A stretch of 64,000 nt of DNA from Bacteroidota bacterium (GTDB lineage: Bacteria; Bacteroidota; Ignavibacteria; Ignavibacteriales; Ignavibacteriaceae). Location of the stretch: the NCBI GenBank assembly GCA_021824145.1, contig JAKALM010000001.1:124001-188000 (forward strand), written 5' to 3'. This document shows positions 27,638-36,266 of the stretch, one piece after another. Under the pieces are notes generated by a model. It saw only the letters and a program-made list of their open reading frames with translations, did not search any database and was not told the DNA's origin. The stretch's first letter is position 1; the number at the start of each line of letters is the position of its first letter. A program made the position numbers and the translations under genes.

Positions 27638-28807
27638 TTGTTAAAAACTGATTATGATGTTATAGTTGTTGGCGCTGGACCCGCAGGTTCGATTGCAGCA
27701 CGTTTCGCTGCCGAGCAAGGTGTTTCAGTTTTGATGCTCGAAAAAGATCGCGATGTAGGCTATCCGGTTCGCTGTGGTGAAGCAATTAGCAAAAGCGGCG
27801 TTGAAGAATTTATTCCTTCAAACGAAAAATGGATTACCTCACACATTGATAAATTTTCTCTCAACTCACCGGATGGAACTGAGGCTATAATAGAATTTCA
27901 AGATGCCGGCTATGTTCTTGAAAGAAGAATTTTTGATTACGAACTTGCAAAAACTGCCGCTGCTGCTGGAGCGGAAATTTTAACTCGAGCATATGTTAAT
28001 GGACTGATAATTGAAAACGATAAAGTTTGCGGAGTTAAATATGAATATCGTGGAGAAAAAAAAGAGATAAAAGCAAAAATTGTAATTGGTGCAGACGGCG
28101 TTGAATCAAGAGTTGGAAGATGGGCTGGAATAAAAACCCACATCCATTTTAAAGATATGGAATGCTGTACTCAAGTCACTGCTTCAAATATAAATGCAGA
28201 TTCAAACACACTGTATTTTTACTTCGGACAAAATTATGCGCCGGGCGGATATTTTTGGGTTTTCCCAAAAGGAAAAGGTATTGCAAATATTGGTCTTGGC
28301 GTAAGCGGAATGGTTGGCAAAAAAAAATCTGCGCTTTCTTATTTAAATGATTTTATGAGCGAAAACTATCCAACAGCACCTATACTTACTTCAATTGCCG
28401 GAGGAGTTCCAAGTACAGTTACTTTGGAAAAAATTTCCGCGCCAGGAATTATGCTTGTTGGAGATGCTGCAAGGCAGGTTAATCCATTAAGCGGCGGCGG
28501 TATCGCTTCCGGAATGATTGGCGGGAGCATTGCGGGAAGAATTGCCGGAGAAGCAATTAAGAAAAATAATCTTAATTATATTTTAACTTACGATAAAGCT
28601 TGGCACGACAGATTGGGTAAGCGTCACGAAATTTTTGAAAGAATTAAAAACGGAATTTATAATTTCACTGATGAAAAGTTTAATAAAATCGCTCATTCAT
28701 TTAATAAAATTCCGAAAGACAAAAGAACTCTTGGAAGGTTGTTTACAACAGCGTTAATTAACCAGCCTTCTTTATTAGTTGATGTAGCGAAAGTGTTTAT
28801 AATTTAA
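27638..28807 (+). CDS. Geranylgeranyl reductase family FAD-dependent oxidoreductase
   Basis: 389 residues starting at a TTG codon (27638); no in-frame ATG lies near the N-terminus, and the FAD motif VVGAGPAGS follows at residue 10. Family segments: RCGEAISKSGVEEF (the CxGE-type sequence of this family), GADGVESRVGRWAG, and LVGDAARQVNPLSGGGI. These enzymes saturate isoprenoid double bonds in chlorophyll side chains, archaeal-type lipids, or menaquinone tails. No chlorophyll genes are present, so a menaquinone- or isoprenoid-tail substrate is the likeliest guess. It sits between a dedicated ferredoxin and hemH, probably in one operon. Confidence 0.88.
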   Translation: MLKTDYDVIVVGAGPAGSIAARFAAEQGVSVLMLEKDRDVGYPVRCGEAISKSGVEEFIPSNEKWITSHIDKFSLNSPDGTEAIIEFQDAGYVLERRIFDYELAKTAAAAGAEILTRAYVNGLIIENDKVCGVKYEYRGEKKEIKAKIVIGADGVESRVGRWAGIKTHIHFKDMECCTQVTASNINADSNTLYFYFGQNYAPGGYFWVFPKGKGIANIGLGVSGMVGKKKSALSYLNDFMSENYPTAPILTSIAGGVPSTVTLEKISAPGIMLVGDAARQVNPLSGGGIASGMIGGSIAGRIAGEAIKKNNLNYILTYDKAWHDRLGKRHEIFERIKNGIYNFTDEKFNKIAHSFNKIPKDKRTLGRLFTTALINQPSLLVDVAKVFII

Positions 28808-28820
28808 TTTTATTTTTTTC

Positions 28821-29837
28821 ATGAATTCAAAAATCGGAGTTTTGCTTGTAAATTTAGGAACGCCGGACAGCCCTTCGGTGACGGATGTTCGTAAATATCT
28901 TTTTGAATTTCTAAACGATCCACGAGTTATTGACTTACCATGGCTTTTAAGAAAATTTTTAGTAAATATAATTATTGTTCCATTTCGTGCTCCGAAATCG
29001 GCAAAGATTTATCAACAGCTTTGGACTAAAGATGGCTCACCGCTTTTAATTTACGGCGAAAGAGTAAAAGAAAAATTACAAACTGCGCTTGGAAATAATT
29101 TTGAAGTTGAACTTGCAATGAGATACCAAAATCCAAGCATGGATGATGTTCTTGAAAAGATGAGATTGAAGCAGCATCAAAAATTAATTATTATTCCAAT
29201 GTTTCCTCAATATGCATCAGCCACAACAGGTTCAGTTGTAGAAAAGGCAATGAAGATAATCAGCAAATGGTGGGTAATGCCTGAGATAAAATTTATTGGG
29301 CAATTTTATGATGATGAAAATTTTTTAAATTCATTTATTGAACGCGCTAAGCAATTTAATATAAATGAATACGACCATGTTTTATTCAGCTACCATGGAC
29401 TTCCGGTTAGGCAAGTTGATAAAGTTTATGTTGACGGAAAGCCGTGTTCGGATCATAACTGTGAAAATGAAATTACAGAAGACAACAAGTTTTGTTATAA
29501 AGCTGCTTGCTATGCCACAACAAGACTTCTTGCTGAAAAGCTAAATCTTACAAATAAAAATTATACTGTCTGCTTTCAATCGCGATTGAATAAAGATTGG
29601 CTTGAGCCTTTTACTGATAAAATTATAATTCAGAAAGCGAAAGAAGGAGCAAAGAGATTGCTTGTATTTAGTCCGGCTTTCGTTGCTGATTGTTTGGAAA
29701 CAAATGTGGAAATAGGAATTGAATATCAAAAATTATTTGAAGAATATGGCGGTGAAAAAATTCAATTGGTGGAAAGCTTGAATGATCATCCAATGTGGAT
29801 TGAAACGTTAAAGAAATTAATTTTAAAAAATTTTTAG
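28821..29837 (+). CDS. hemH: Ferrochelatase
   Basis: 338 residues. Inserts ferrous iron into a porphyrin in heme synthesis. Starts IGVLLVNLGTPDSPSVTDVRKYLFEFLNDPRVID, the family's N-terminus. The catalytic His is H192 in FSYHGLP, and FSPAFVADCLETNVEI holds the conserved C-terminal Glu. A cysteine-bearing segment (CSDHNCENEITEDNKFC, then YKAACYATT) is typical of the bacterial subgroup. It follows the flavoprotein by 13 bases. Heme demand is consistent with the mono-heme outer-membrane protein elsewhere in the window, but that link is inference. Confidence 0.95.
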   Translation: MNSKIGVLLVNLGTPDSPSVTDVRKYLFEFLNDPRVIDLPWLLRKFLVNIIIVPFRAPKSAKIYQQLWTKDGSPLLIYGERVKEKLQTALGNNFEVELAMRYQNPSMDDVLEKMRLKQHQKLIIIPMFPQYASATTGSVVEKAMKIISKWWVMPEIKFIGQFYDDENFLNSFIERAKQFNINEYDHVLFSYHGLPVRQVDKVYVDGKPCSDHNCENEITEDNKFCYKAACYATTRLLAEKLNLTNKNYTVCFQSRLNKDWLEPFTDKIIIQKAKEGAKRLLVFSPAFVADCLETNVEIGIEYQKLFEEYGGEKIQLVESLNDHPMWIETLKKLILKNF

Positions 29838-29894
29838 AATGAAAGATTAGGATTGTTTTAGAAAATCTATATTAAAATTATTTGTTGATTAATA

Positions 29895-31208
29895 ATGTCG
29901 TTATCTGAAAAAATATTTCAAGCTGGTGTAGTTGGCGCGGGCGGCGCAGGTTTTCCAACTCATGTTAAAGCTTCATCAAAACCAGAAATTATTTTGGCAA
30001 ACGGTGCCGAGTGCGAACCTTTAATTCATAAAGATTATGAATTGATGATTAACTTCCCAGAAAAGATTGTAAGAGGAATGGAGTTGGTTCTTGAATCTAC
30101 TTCCGCTAAAAAAGGTTTTTTCGGGATCAAATCTAAAAACGCAAAGGCGATTGAAGAAATAAAAAAACATTTTTCAAATGGGAAAATTGAAATTGCAGAA
30201 CTGGGAGATTTTTATCCTTCCGGCGATGAATATGAGCTTGTTTATTCGGCAACAAAAAGATTAATTCCTCCAGCCGGAATTCCACTTGATGTTGGATGTG
30301 TTGTAAATAATGTTGAAACTTTTTTTAACGTTGCAAATTCAGAGGAAGGGAAACCAGTTACAGAAAAATTTGTTTGCGTTACTGGCGCCGTTAAAAATCC
30401 ATCATCATTTTTTGCGCCGATTGGAATTTCTTTCCGCGAGTTAATTACTCATGCCGGCGGAACAACAACAAAAGATTTTGGAATTTTTGTAGGCGGCGTT
30501 ATGATGGGAAATTTAACTTTTGATCTTGATGAAGTTGTTACAAAAACAACAACCGGATTAATCATTCTTCCTAAAGATCATTATCTCATCAAAAGAAAAA
30601 ATCAGCCGGAACAAAATTGGCATCGTATCGGAAAATCGGCTTGCGATCAATGCAGCTACTGTACTGAATTTTGTCCCCGATATTTACTTGGATATGAAGT
30701 TCAGCCGCACAAAGTAATGCGCTCACTGGGTTTTTCAAAAACCGGTTCTGGCGTCTGGAACCAAATGGCTGAGCTGTGCTGCAGCTGCGGTTTGTGCACA
30801 CTTTATTCATGTCCGGAAGATCTTTACCCGAAAGAAGCCTGCGATAAAGCAAAAAGAGAAATGAAAAGTGAAGGAATAAAATTTACCCAGACCAAACCGG
30901 TAAAAGTTCATCCAATAAAAGAAGGAAGAAGAGTTCCGCTTAAACAATTGATAAATAAATTGAGACTCCAAGATTATAATGTTCACACTCCTTTTAATAA
31001 AAATACACCAGAGACATCTAGCGTGAAAATTTTATTGAAACAGCATATTGGTGAGGCGGCAGTTCCTAAAGTAAAAATTGGCGATAAAGTTAAAAAGAAT
31101 GATATGATTGGCGAAGTATCAAATGGTAAGCTTGGTGCAAATATTCATGCCTCAATCAGTGGAACAGTTTCTCAAGTTACAAATGAGTACATAAGAATTA
31201 ATAAATAG
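29895..31208 (+). CDS. pduS: PduS-like iron-sulfur flavoprotein (RnfC/SLBB type)
   Basis: 437 residues, matching PduS, the corrin reductase of propanediol microcompartments, and related to RnfC and NuoF. N-terminal nucleotide-binding segment GVVGAGGAGFPTHVK and ANGAECEPLIHKDYELM; SLBB-type domain near GISFRELITHAGG; two [4Fe-4S] motifs CDQCSYCTEFCPR and CCSCGLCTLYSCP; C-terminal barrel-sandwich segment PKVKIGDKVKKNDMIGEV. It should pass electrons from NADH via FMN to its Fe-S clusters. The PduT-like shell protein follows after 9 bases, as in pdu operons, but no other pdu-type gene is present. Confidence 0.88.
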   Translation: MSLSEKIFQAGVVGAGGAGFPTHVKASSKPEIILANGAECEPLIHKDYELMINFPEKIVRGMELVLESTSAKKGFFGIKSKNAKAIEEIKKHFSNGKIEIAELGDFYPSGDEYELVYSATKRLIPPAGIPLDVGCVVNNVETFFNVANSEEGKPVTEKFVCVTGAVKNPSSFFAPIGISFRELITHAGGTTTKDFGIFVGGVMMGNLTFDLDEVVTKTTTGLIILPKDHYLIKRKNQPEQNWHRIGKSACDQCSYCTEFCPRYLLGYEVQPHKVMRSLGFSKTGSGVWNQMAELCCSCGLCTLYSCPEDLYPKEACDKAKREMKSEGIKFTQTKPVKVHPIKEGRRVPLKQLINKLRLQDYNVHTPFNKNTPETSSVKILLKQHIGEAAVPKVKIGDKVKKNDMIGEVSNGKLGANIHASISGTVSQVTNEYIRINK

Positions 31209-31217
31209 GAATTTAAA

Positions 31218-31772
31218 ATGATCGAAATGAATTCAATCGGTTTAATTGAAATGGGAAGCATTGCATCCGGCATGCAGGCGGCGGATATAATGCTTAAAAC
31301 TTCTGAAGTAGAATTAATTTTATCCCGTACAATTTGTTCCGGAAAATATATGACGTTGATCGGCGGGGAAGTGGCCGCAGTAAATTCGGCAGTTAATCAC
31401 GCAGTTGAAACCATTGGATTCGGAGTGATTGATTATTTTGTAATTCCAAATGTTCACCGCTCAATTTTTCCAGCAATTTCTGGGCATAATAATGTTGAAA
31501 TGCTTGAAGCGCTTGGAATTGTTGAATCTTATTCCGTTGCTTCATTAATTGAAGGCGCCGATGCAGCAGTTAAAGCAGCTAATGTAAAATTAATTGAAGT
31601 TCGTTTGGCGATGGCTCTTGGTGGTAAAGCATTTTTTACAGTAACTGGAGAAGTTGCTGCCGTTTCAAGCGCTGTGGATGCTGGTGCGAAGGTTGTCGGC
31701 GATAAAGGTTTACTTGTAAACAAAGTTGTAATTGCTAATCCGCGGCAGGAACTTTTATCCGAAATGATTTAA
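31218..31772 (+). CDS. pduT: PduT-like tandem BMC-domain shell protein
   Basis: 184 residues with two BMC domains in tandem (about 5-95 and 97-180), the BMC-T architecture that forms pseudohexameric trimers in bacterial microcompartment facets. Each domain opens with the family signature (IGLIEMGSIASGMQAADIML; LGIVESYSVASLIEGADAAV). C40 in SRTICSGKY corresponds to the PduT cysteine (Cys38 in the described protein) that ligates an [4Fe-4S] cluster in the trimer pore. An AGGA site overlapping the pduS stop supports the start. It overlaps the convergent downstream gene by 38 bases. It presumably relays electrons with the PduS-like protein. Confidence 0.9.
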   Translation: MIEMNSIGLIEMGSIASGMQAADIMLKTSEVELILSRTICSGKYMTLIGGEVAAVNSAVNHAVETIGFGVIDYFVIPNVHRSIFPAISGHNNVEMLEALGIVESYSVASLIEGADAAVKAANVKLIEVRLAMALGGKAFFTVTGEVAAVSSAVDAGAKVVGDKGLLVNKVVIANPRQELLSEMI

Positions 31773-32742
31773 ATATTTTTATAAAAGTTTTTTTTACGAT
31801 TAGCTTTATCCAATTGCTTCTCCAAGAAATTTTCAGAATAGTTCTTAGACTTAATTCCGGTTTACAGCATAAATAAATATTTTCCCATTCAGGCGAAAAT
31901 TTATTTTTGAAATCAAATAAGCCTTTATAATTGTATGCAAACCTTAATCTTCTTCCAATAAAATTTATTATAAACTCCTTTGAAAAAAACTTGCTGTCGT
32001 AAATAACATAAGGAACTTCACCTAAACTCCATGTTTTAAAACCTTCATTCTTTAATTTATTAAATATGAAGTAAATCAGCGTTTCCATAGTACCGCGCGG
32101 TGAATTTTCTTTTCTTAAAATTAAATCAGTAAAAACCTTTTCATTATCTTTTATCGAGATTAAAATTCCGCCTTCCCAATTATTTTTATTATCCTTAAAA
32201 ATGAACAACCTGGAATTAGGCAAAAATTTATCGTTGAAAAAATATTTTAACTGTGGTTCTTGACCATGAATACATTTTAATTTGAAATTTTCAAGCAACA
32301 GTCTGTTTTTTTCAGAATAAAATAACTCAGTAATTGAACCGTGTTTATCTCCTGCATTTATTAATTCGACCAATGATTTTTTATTGAAATGTTCTTTGTT
32401 CAAATTTAAAATTGCCTCTTTACCAACTTTAAATGATTCGAATTTGTTTTTAATAAAGAACGGAACAAGCTTTTCACTGCAACTGCTGATTAAGATGGGA
32501 ATGTTTTCTAAAAATAATTTATTATAAACTTCGAGCGGAACTAGGTTAAATCTGTATTGCGGATTATTTATCCAGATAATTGGTTTATTCTTTTTGTTAT
32601 GCAAAAAAGGAAGATTGCTCCGCCAATTATTTTTTTTGTTGTTATTATTTTTTAAAATAAATGCGGATAACTTATCATCAATTTCAAAATCGTAAGAAAC
32701 AAATTTTTTCTTGAAATCATTTTCGTTTTTATCTTCAATCAA
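31735..32742 (-). CDS. Soluble MprF-type aminoacyltransferase domain protein (DUF2156)
   Basis: 335 residues, resembling the C-terminal cytoplasmic domain of MprF (phosphatidylglycerol lysyltransferase, DUF2156), a double GNAT fold. Supporting segments are in the second half: RKENSPRGTMETLIYFIF, FKTWSLGEVP, and YNYKGLFDFKNKFSPEWENIYL, which match the order in MprF. There is no membrane flippase domain, so lipid lysinylation cannot be assumed; aminoacyl transfer to another acceptor is possible. Codon use is very A-rich at the N-terminus (Lys/Asn). It overlaps the pduT end by 38 bases and is 15 bases downstream of the DinB gene. Confidence 0.7.
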   Translation of the reverse strand: MIEDKNENDFKKKFVSYDFEIDDKLSAFILKNNNNKKNNWRSNLPFLHNKKNKPIIWINNPQYRFNLVPLEVYNKLFLENIPILISSCSEKLVPFFIKNKFESFKVGKEAILNLNKEHFNKKSLVELINAGDKHGSITELFYSEKNRLLLENFKLKCIHGQEPQLKYFFNDKFLPNSRLFIFKDNKNNWEGGILISIKDNEKVFTDLILRKENSPRGTMETLIYFIFNKLKNEGFKTWSLGEVPYVIYDSKFFSKEFIINFIGRRLRFAYNYKGLFDFKNKFSPEWENIYLCCKPELSLRTILKISWRSNWIKLIVKKTFIKIFKSFRIKVPAAD

Positions 32743-32757
32743 AAATTTCCTTTAAAA

Positions 32758-33225
32758 TTATTTCTGCAAAAAATTTCTTATATATTCGATGTAGTCTGTG
32801 TAAACCGGTTCTTTGCCAAGATTCCTAACCTCTTTCGCAATTTGGCCCCGGTGATATCCCGAATGATAAAATATATGAAACAAAATATCTTCAATGGAAT
32901 TAGAATATTCAATTCCTTCGCTGTTTTTATAGGTAATAAGCCGCTCCAAATCGTTATCAGATTTTTCTTTTAAATAATCGGAATATCTTTTAGAATTTTC
33001 TTGAGACAATCTGTTGCATTCGGTAAGACTTAGAACTTTCCAGAAATTTTTGTTTGAATAATCTTCACCTTTAAGCCGCATCATCCAGACACTTTCGGAA
33101 TGAACAATGTGTGACAAAAGTTTCAGTACCGATTCATCATTTATTTCCTGACTGCGAAGACTATGAATCAGCAGATCGTTTGCCCAGGTATTATATTTAT
33201 TAATTTTTGTTAGATATGTCATCAT
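32758..33225 (-). CDS. DinB-family protein
   Basis: 155 residues, a four-helix DinB/YfiT-type bundle. Metal-ligand histidines appear as HIVHSESVWMMRL near residue 42-55 and HIFYHSGYHRGQI near 117-129, matching the three-His pattern of the family. Start segment KINKYNTWANDLLI is also typical. The family includes putative thiol transferases and damage-inducible proteins; this member's reaction is unknown. Probably cotranscribed with the DUF2156 gene downstream. Confidence 0.88.
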   Translation of the reverse strand: MMTYLTKINKYNTWANDLLIHSLRSQEINDESVLKLLSHIVHSESVWMMRLKGEDYSNKNFWKVLSLTECNRLSQENSKRYSDYLKEKSDNDLERLITYKNSEGIEYSNSIEDILFHIFYHSGYHRGQIAKEVRNLGKEPVYTDYIEYIRNFLQK

Positions 33226-33320
33226 GATATTTTAACAATTGTTTATAGGACTGATTACAATATAAAAATTGAAAACTTAAATTGCAGTGACAAAAAATTA
33301 TTTTTTAATGTGTATGTAAA

Positions 33321-33346
33321 TAAAAACGGCGCCCAAAAGAGCGCCG
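33321..33346 (-). terminator. Intrinsic terminator of the T9SS amidase gene
   Basis: On the minus strand CGGCGC (33346-33341) pairs with GCGCCG (33332-33327) around an eight-base loop, followed by TTTTTA. It is 25 bases after the stop at 33372. Confidence 0.88.
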
Positions 33347-33371
33347 CAAGACAAAGAAAAAACTCTCCACT

Positions 33372-35957
33372 TTATTTTAATAATATAAGTTTCTTTGTGT
33401 CTTCATTGTTCCCTGCCCTTAGCGTGTAAAAATAAGTTCCGCTTGTAAGTTTACGACTAAGATTATCAGTGTTAAATTCAACTTGATAAATCCCCGCCCG
33501 CTGATCTTGATTAACTAATGAAGCAACTTCTTTTCCAAGCATGTCATAAACTTTTAAGGTTACAAAACTTTCTTTATTAATTTGATATTGAATAACTGTA
33601 CTTGGATTAAAAGGATTTGGATAGTTCTGTTCAAGCTTAAATTGATTAGGTGTAATATCAGAAATTGGGTTTTGAATTGCGGATAAAGATGGATTTCTAT
33701 ACTGCATTCCGTCAACATAAACTTGGCCGCTGTCTGCGCCAGCTGAGTTCTGAACAATTACAACGCTGTGGAATAAAATATCTCCGGAACTTGAAACATT
33801 TGTTAATGGGATTTCAACAAACTTCCAGCCAGTCCAATTTAGCGTATCAACTCTTACCGCAACATTCTCACTTGAATTTTTATAAAACCAAAATTCTAAA
33901 AAGTTATTGCTTGCATCTCCAAACACCCACATTCCAAAATTATTTGCCGCTGTTCCTACATCAGGTTTTGCCGCATCATAATCTCTGCAAACTCCGCCGG
34001 CATTGTTCGTAAAAACATAAGTTATTCTTCCGGAATGCTGACCGTCTACTTGAGTTCCATAAACTATATCGAATTTGGATTGTGCTGTATCAACACCAAC
34101 AGTGCTGCCGCTGTATGATGGATTTTGCCAGCTGCCAATAGCTTCAAAATTATCCACAACAGTTCCTTGAACAAAATTGCTTTTGCCTGTTCTAAATGAT
34201 GCAGTGAAATCATTGCTAAGCTGTGCCCCAATTATACTTTGTATTCCCGCTTTAATTGTAATCTTATAAACTGAGTTTTCCGCTAAGTTGGTGCTTGGTA
34301 CAAAAGCTAATACTCCGATTCCATTACTCTCATTGTAAGTAGCATTTTTAATTGAAACAGAATTTCCCGCGGAATCCTGGAAAAGAATTCTTCCGCTTAA
34401 AGAAGTTCTAACAAGAGGCGAATTAAAATTAACAATTACTCTAACTGTTGTGCTAATATTTGATTGATTATCTGTTGGATAAGAAGTAACAACATTCAGA
34501 GGAACAAATGGCTTTGTGTTAAATGTAAAAGTATAAGAACTATCAACAGGAACTCCTAAAATACTCTGTGCTGCCTGCGAAACTGTAATAGTATATTTGG
34601 TTGAAGGATTCAGTAAAGTTGTTGGAGTAAAAACCAAAGTATGTTTGTAATCTGCTAATGAAAAAGTTCCTTGTGTAGGTGGATCAATTGTTATGGCATT
34701 TTGAGTTGTTGTTTGATCCATCGCTATGCTGAATGTACATTTAAATTGTGAATTTGCCCAAACGCTGTCAGTGCTGTTAACTGGAAAATGAGAAACAGCC
34801 TTTGGAACAGTTGCGTATGATCTCATTAAATTAAAATATTTATTCCAGTCCCAATACTTACCGGGATCAGTATGGTTGTTGCAAGTCGGATCTATGTAAG
34901 GATAATTCTGTTTGATGTAAGTTTGCCACCAAGGGAATTCCCACTGCCAATGTCCGATAACATGGTTGCTGTCTAATGGAACTCCCCAAGTTTCAATGAA
35001 GTGCCTGTATAATCCAGCGGAAGCTTTGTACATTGCGTCTGTAAAATAACTTGGGGTTGAAACGTAACCTTCATGCTCAACGCCGATCATGTAGCGGTTC
35101 CAACAGGATACATGCCACGCAGCAAATTTTTCATGAACCATTTGAACAATATAGCCATCTGAGCTTCTAATTATGTAATGAGCACTTGCGCTTGACTGCG
35201 GATTCTGAAGCCATGATAAAGAAGAGGCAAATCCGCCTTCGGTATCGTGCACAACTAAAAACATGGGATTAAAATTATTGTCGTTATAAAAATTTGGACT
35301 AGGACTCCAAACTGCACCGGGATAATCTGATTGATCAGTTACCGATTCAACATTTTTCATTTTGTTTTTCGGATTAACTTCTTCGCTGAATTGGTTCATG
35401 TTGATTTCAGCTTTTGATGAAATAGTTATGCCTTCCAGATTAGTTCCATCTGAAAGAACTTTAAAAACATCAAAAGTAAAAAACGGGCGAATATTTTTTT
35501 GTGGAATTCCGGAAAACTCTTCAAGCACCGGGCGCCAATTGTTCAGGTTCGATCTATCAATCTTCAAACTATCGGCAATTGAGGAAAAAAGTGCAGCAGC
35601 AGCTTGAATATTTAATGAAGCATTTACCGCAACAATATCTGCCGGCTGATGGATTAAATTTGCACCTTCAATTAAAGAGTGGCCGAACCAATTATCATTT
35701 CTTAAACCCATTATTCCGTATACCTGCGGCTGAACCTCCGGGCCTCTGTCATTATTATTTTCTATTATGTTGTTATATCTTGTTTGAGCGTATGAAACTG
35801 CTTTTAATAAATCTTCCGGAACGTTGTAAGCTTTGGAAGCTGAAGAGAATGCATCCAGAAGCTGTGCTGTACTCGGAACGCTTTGAAGTTGCTGAGCATG
35901 AATACCAAAAGATATTCCTATTAAAATTAGGAAAAAACTATAAATACGAAAACTCAT
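33372..35957 (-). CDS. Secreted N-acetylmuramoyl-L-alanine amidase with Ig-like and T9SS domains
   Basis: 861 residues. Signal peptide to about residue 22; a transglycosylase-like helical region (about 30-140); an Amidase_2 domain (about 225-375) that cleaves the MurNAc-L-Ala bond, with likely zinc ligands H237 (VVHDTEGG), H336 (VIGHWQWE) and D364 (TDPGKYWD); two SbsA-type Ig-like domains (about 385-590, opening AVSHFPVNSTDSVW and VVTSYPTDNQSN); a beta-sandwich region; and a type A T9SS sorting domain (KLEQNYPNPFNPST to KKLILLK). Export via T9SS suggests activity on other cells' peptidoglycan or at the cell surface. In the transglycosylase-like region the position of the catalytic Glu is Q58 (AVSYAQTRY). 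Confidence 0.88.
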   Translation of the reverse strand: MSFRIYSFFLILIGISFGIHAQQLQSVPSTAQLLDAFSSASKAYNVPEDLLKAVSYAQTRYNNIIENNNDRGPEVQPQVYGIMGLRNDNWFGHSLIEGANLIHQPADIVAVNASLNIQAAAALFSSIADSLKIDRSNLNNWRPVLEEFSGIPQKNIRPFFTFDVFKVLSDGTNLEGITISSKAEINMNQFSEEVNPKNKMKNVESVTDQSDYPGAVWSPSPNFYNDNNFNPMFLVVHDTEGGFASSLSWLQNPQSSASAHYIIRSSDGYIVQMVHEKFAAWHVSCWNRYMIGVEHEGYVSTPSYFTDAMYKASAGLYRHFIETWGVPLDSNHVIGHWQWEFPWWQTYIKQNYPYIDPTCNNHTDPGKYWDWNKYFNLMRSYATVPKAVSHFPVNSTDSVWANSQFKCTFSIAMDQTTTQNAITIDPPTQGTFSLADYKHTLVFTPTTLLNPSTKYTITVSQAAQSILGVPVDSSYTFTFNTKPFVPLNVVTSYPTDNQSNISTTVRVIVNFNSPLVRTSLSGRILFQDSAGNSVSIKNATYNESNGIGVLAFVPSTNLAENSVYKITIKAGIQSIIGAQLSNDFTASFRTGKSNFVQGTVVDNFEAIGSWQNPSYSGSTVGVDTAQSKFDIVYGTQVDGQHSGRITYVFTNNAGGVCRDYDAAKPDVGTAANNFGMWVFGDASNNFLEFWFYKNSSENVAVRVDTLNWTGWKFVEIPLTNVSSSGDILFHSVVIVQNSAGADSGQVYVDGMQYRNPSLSAIQNPISDITPNQFKLEQNYPNPFNPSTVIQYQINKESFVTLKVYDMLGKEVASLVNQDQRAGIYQVEFNTDNLSRKLTSGTYFYTLRAGNNEDTKKLILLK

Positions 35958-36266
35958 AAAAACCTTTCTCCACTTTTGTGTTTACAAAATTTTAATTTAA
36001 GGATTGCCGAAGCAATGCAAATTAGAATAGCTTTTTAGAAAATTACTTGAAGTGTTTTTTGACTCTTCAGCGCGGTAATCGATCTGGTTATCGAAAATAT
36101 TTCTAACGCAGTTATTTTAGTGTGCTACTCTGTATCCTTAATTAAATCCGGCGGCAAATTAAAACAACTTTCTATTTCTTCCAACAAAAATGTTATGAGT
36201 GGAACTGAAAATTATTCCTATAAATAAAACTGTGTTACGGAAATTTATCCGTAACACAGAATAACT
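35958..36266. other. Intergenic region, terminator only
   Basis: About 310 bases between two minus-strand genes. Apart from the hairpin at 36223-36259 that ends the downstream-mapped gene, I see no reading frame, RNA motif or repeat. It presumably holds the promoter of the amidase gene. Confidence 0.6.
36223..36259 (-). terminator. Strong intrinsic terminator
   Basis: A perfect 12-base stem, CTGTGTTACGGA (36230-36241) with TCCGTAACACAG (36248-36259), six-base loop. On the minus strand it is followed by TTTTATTTATA. It ends the lipoprotein gene at 36267. Confidence 0.9.

Noticed and set aside
35501-35959. 152-residue plus-strand frame
   Set aside because: Antisense to the signal-peptide and N-terminal region of the T9SS amidase.
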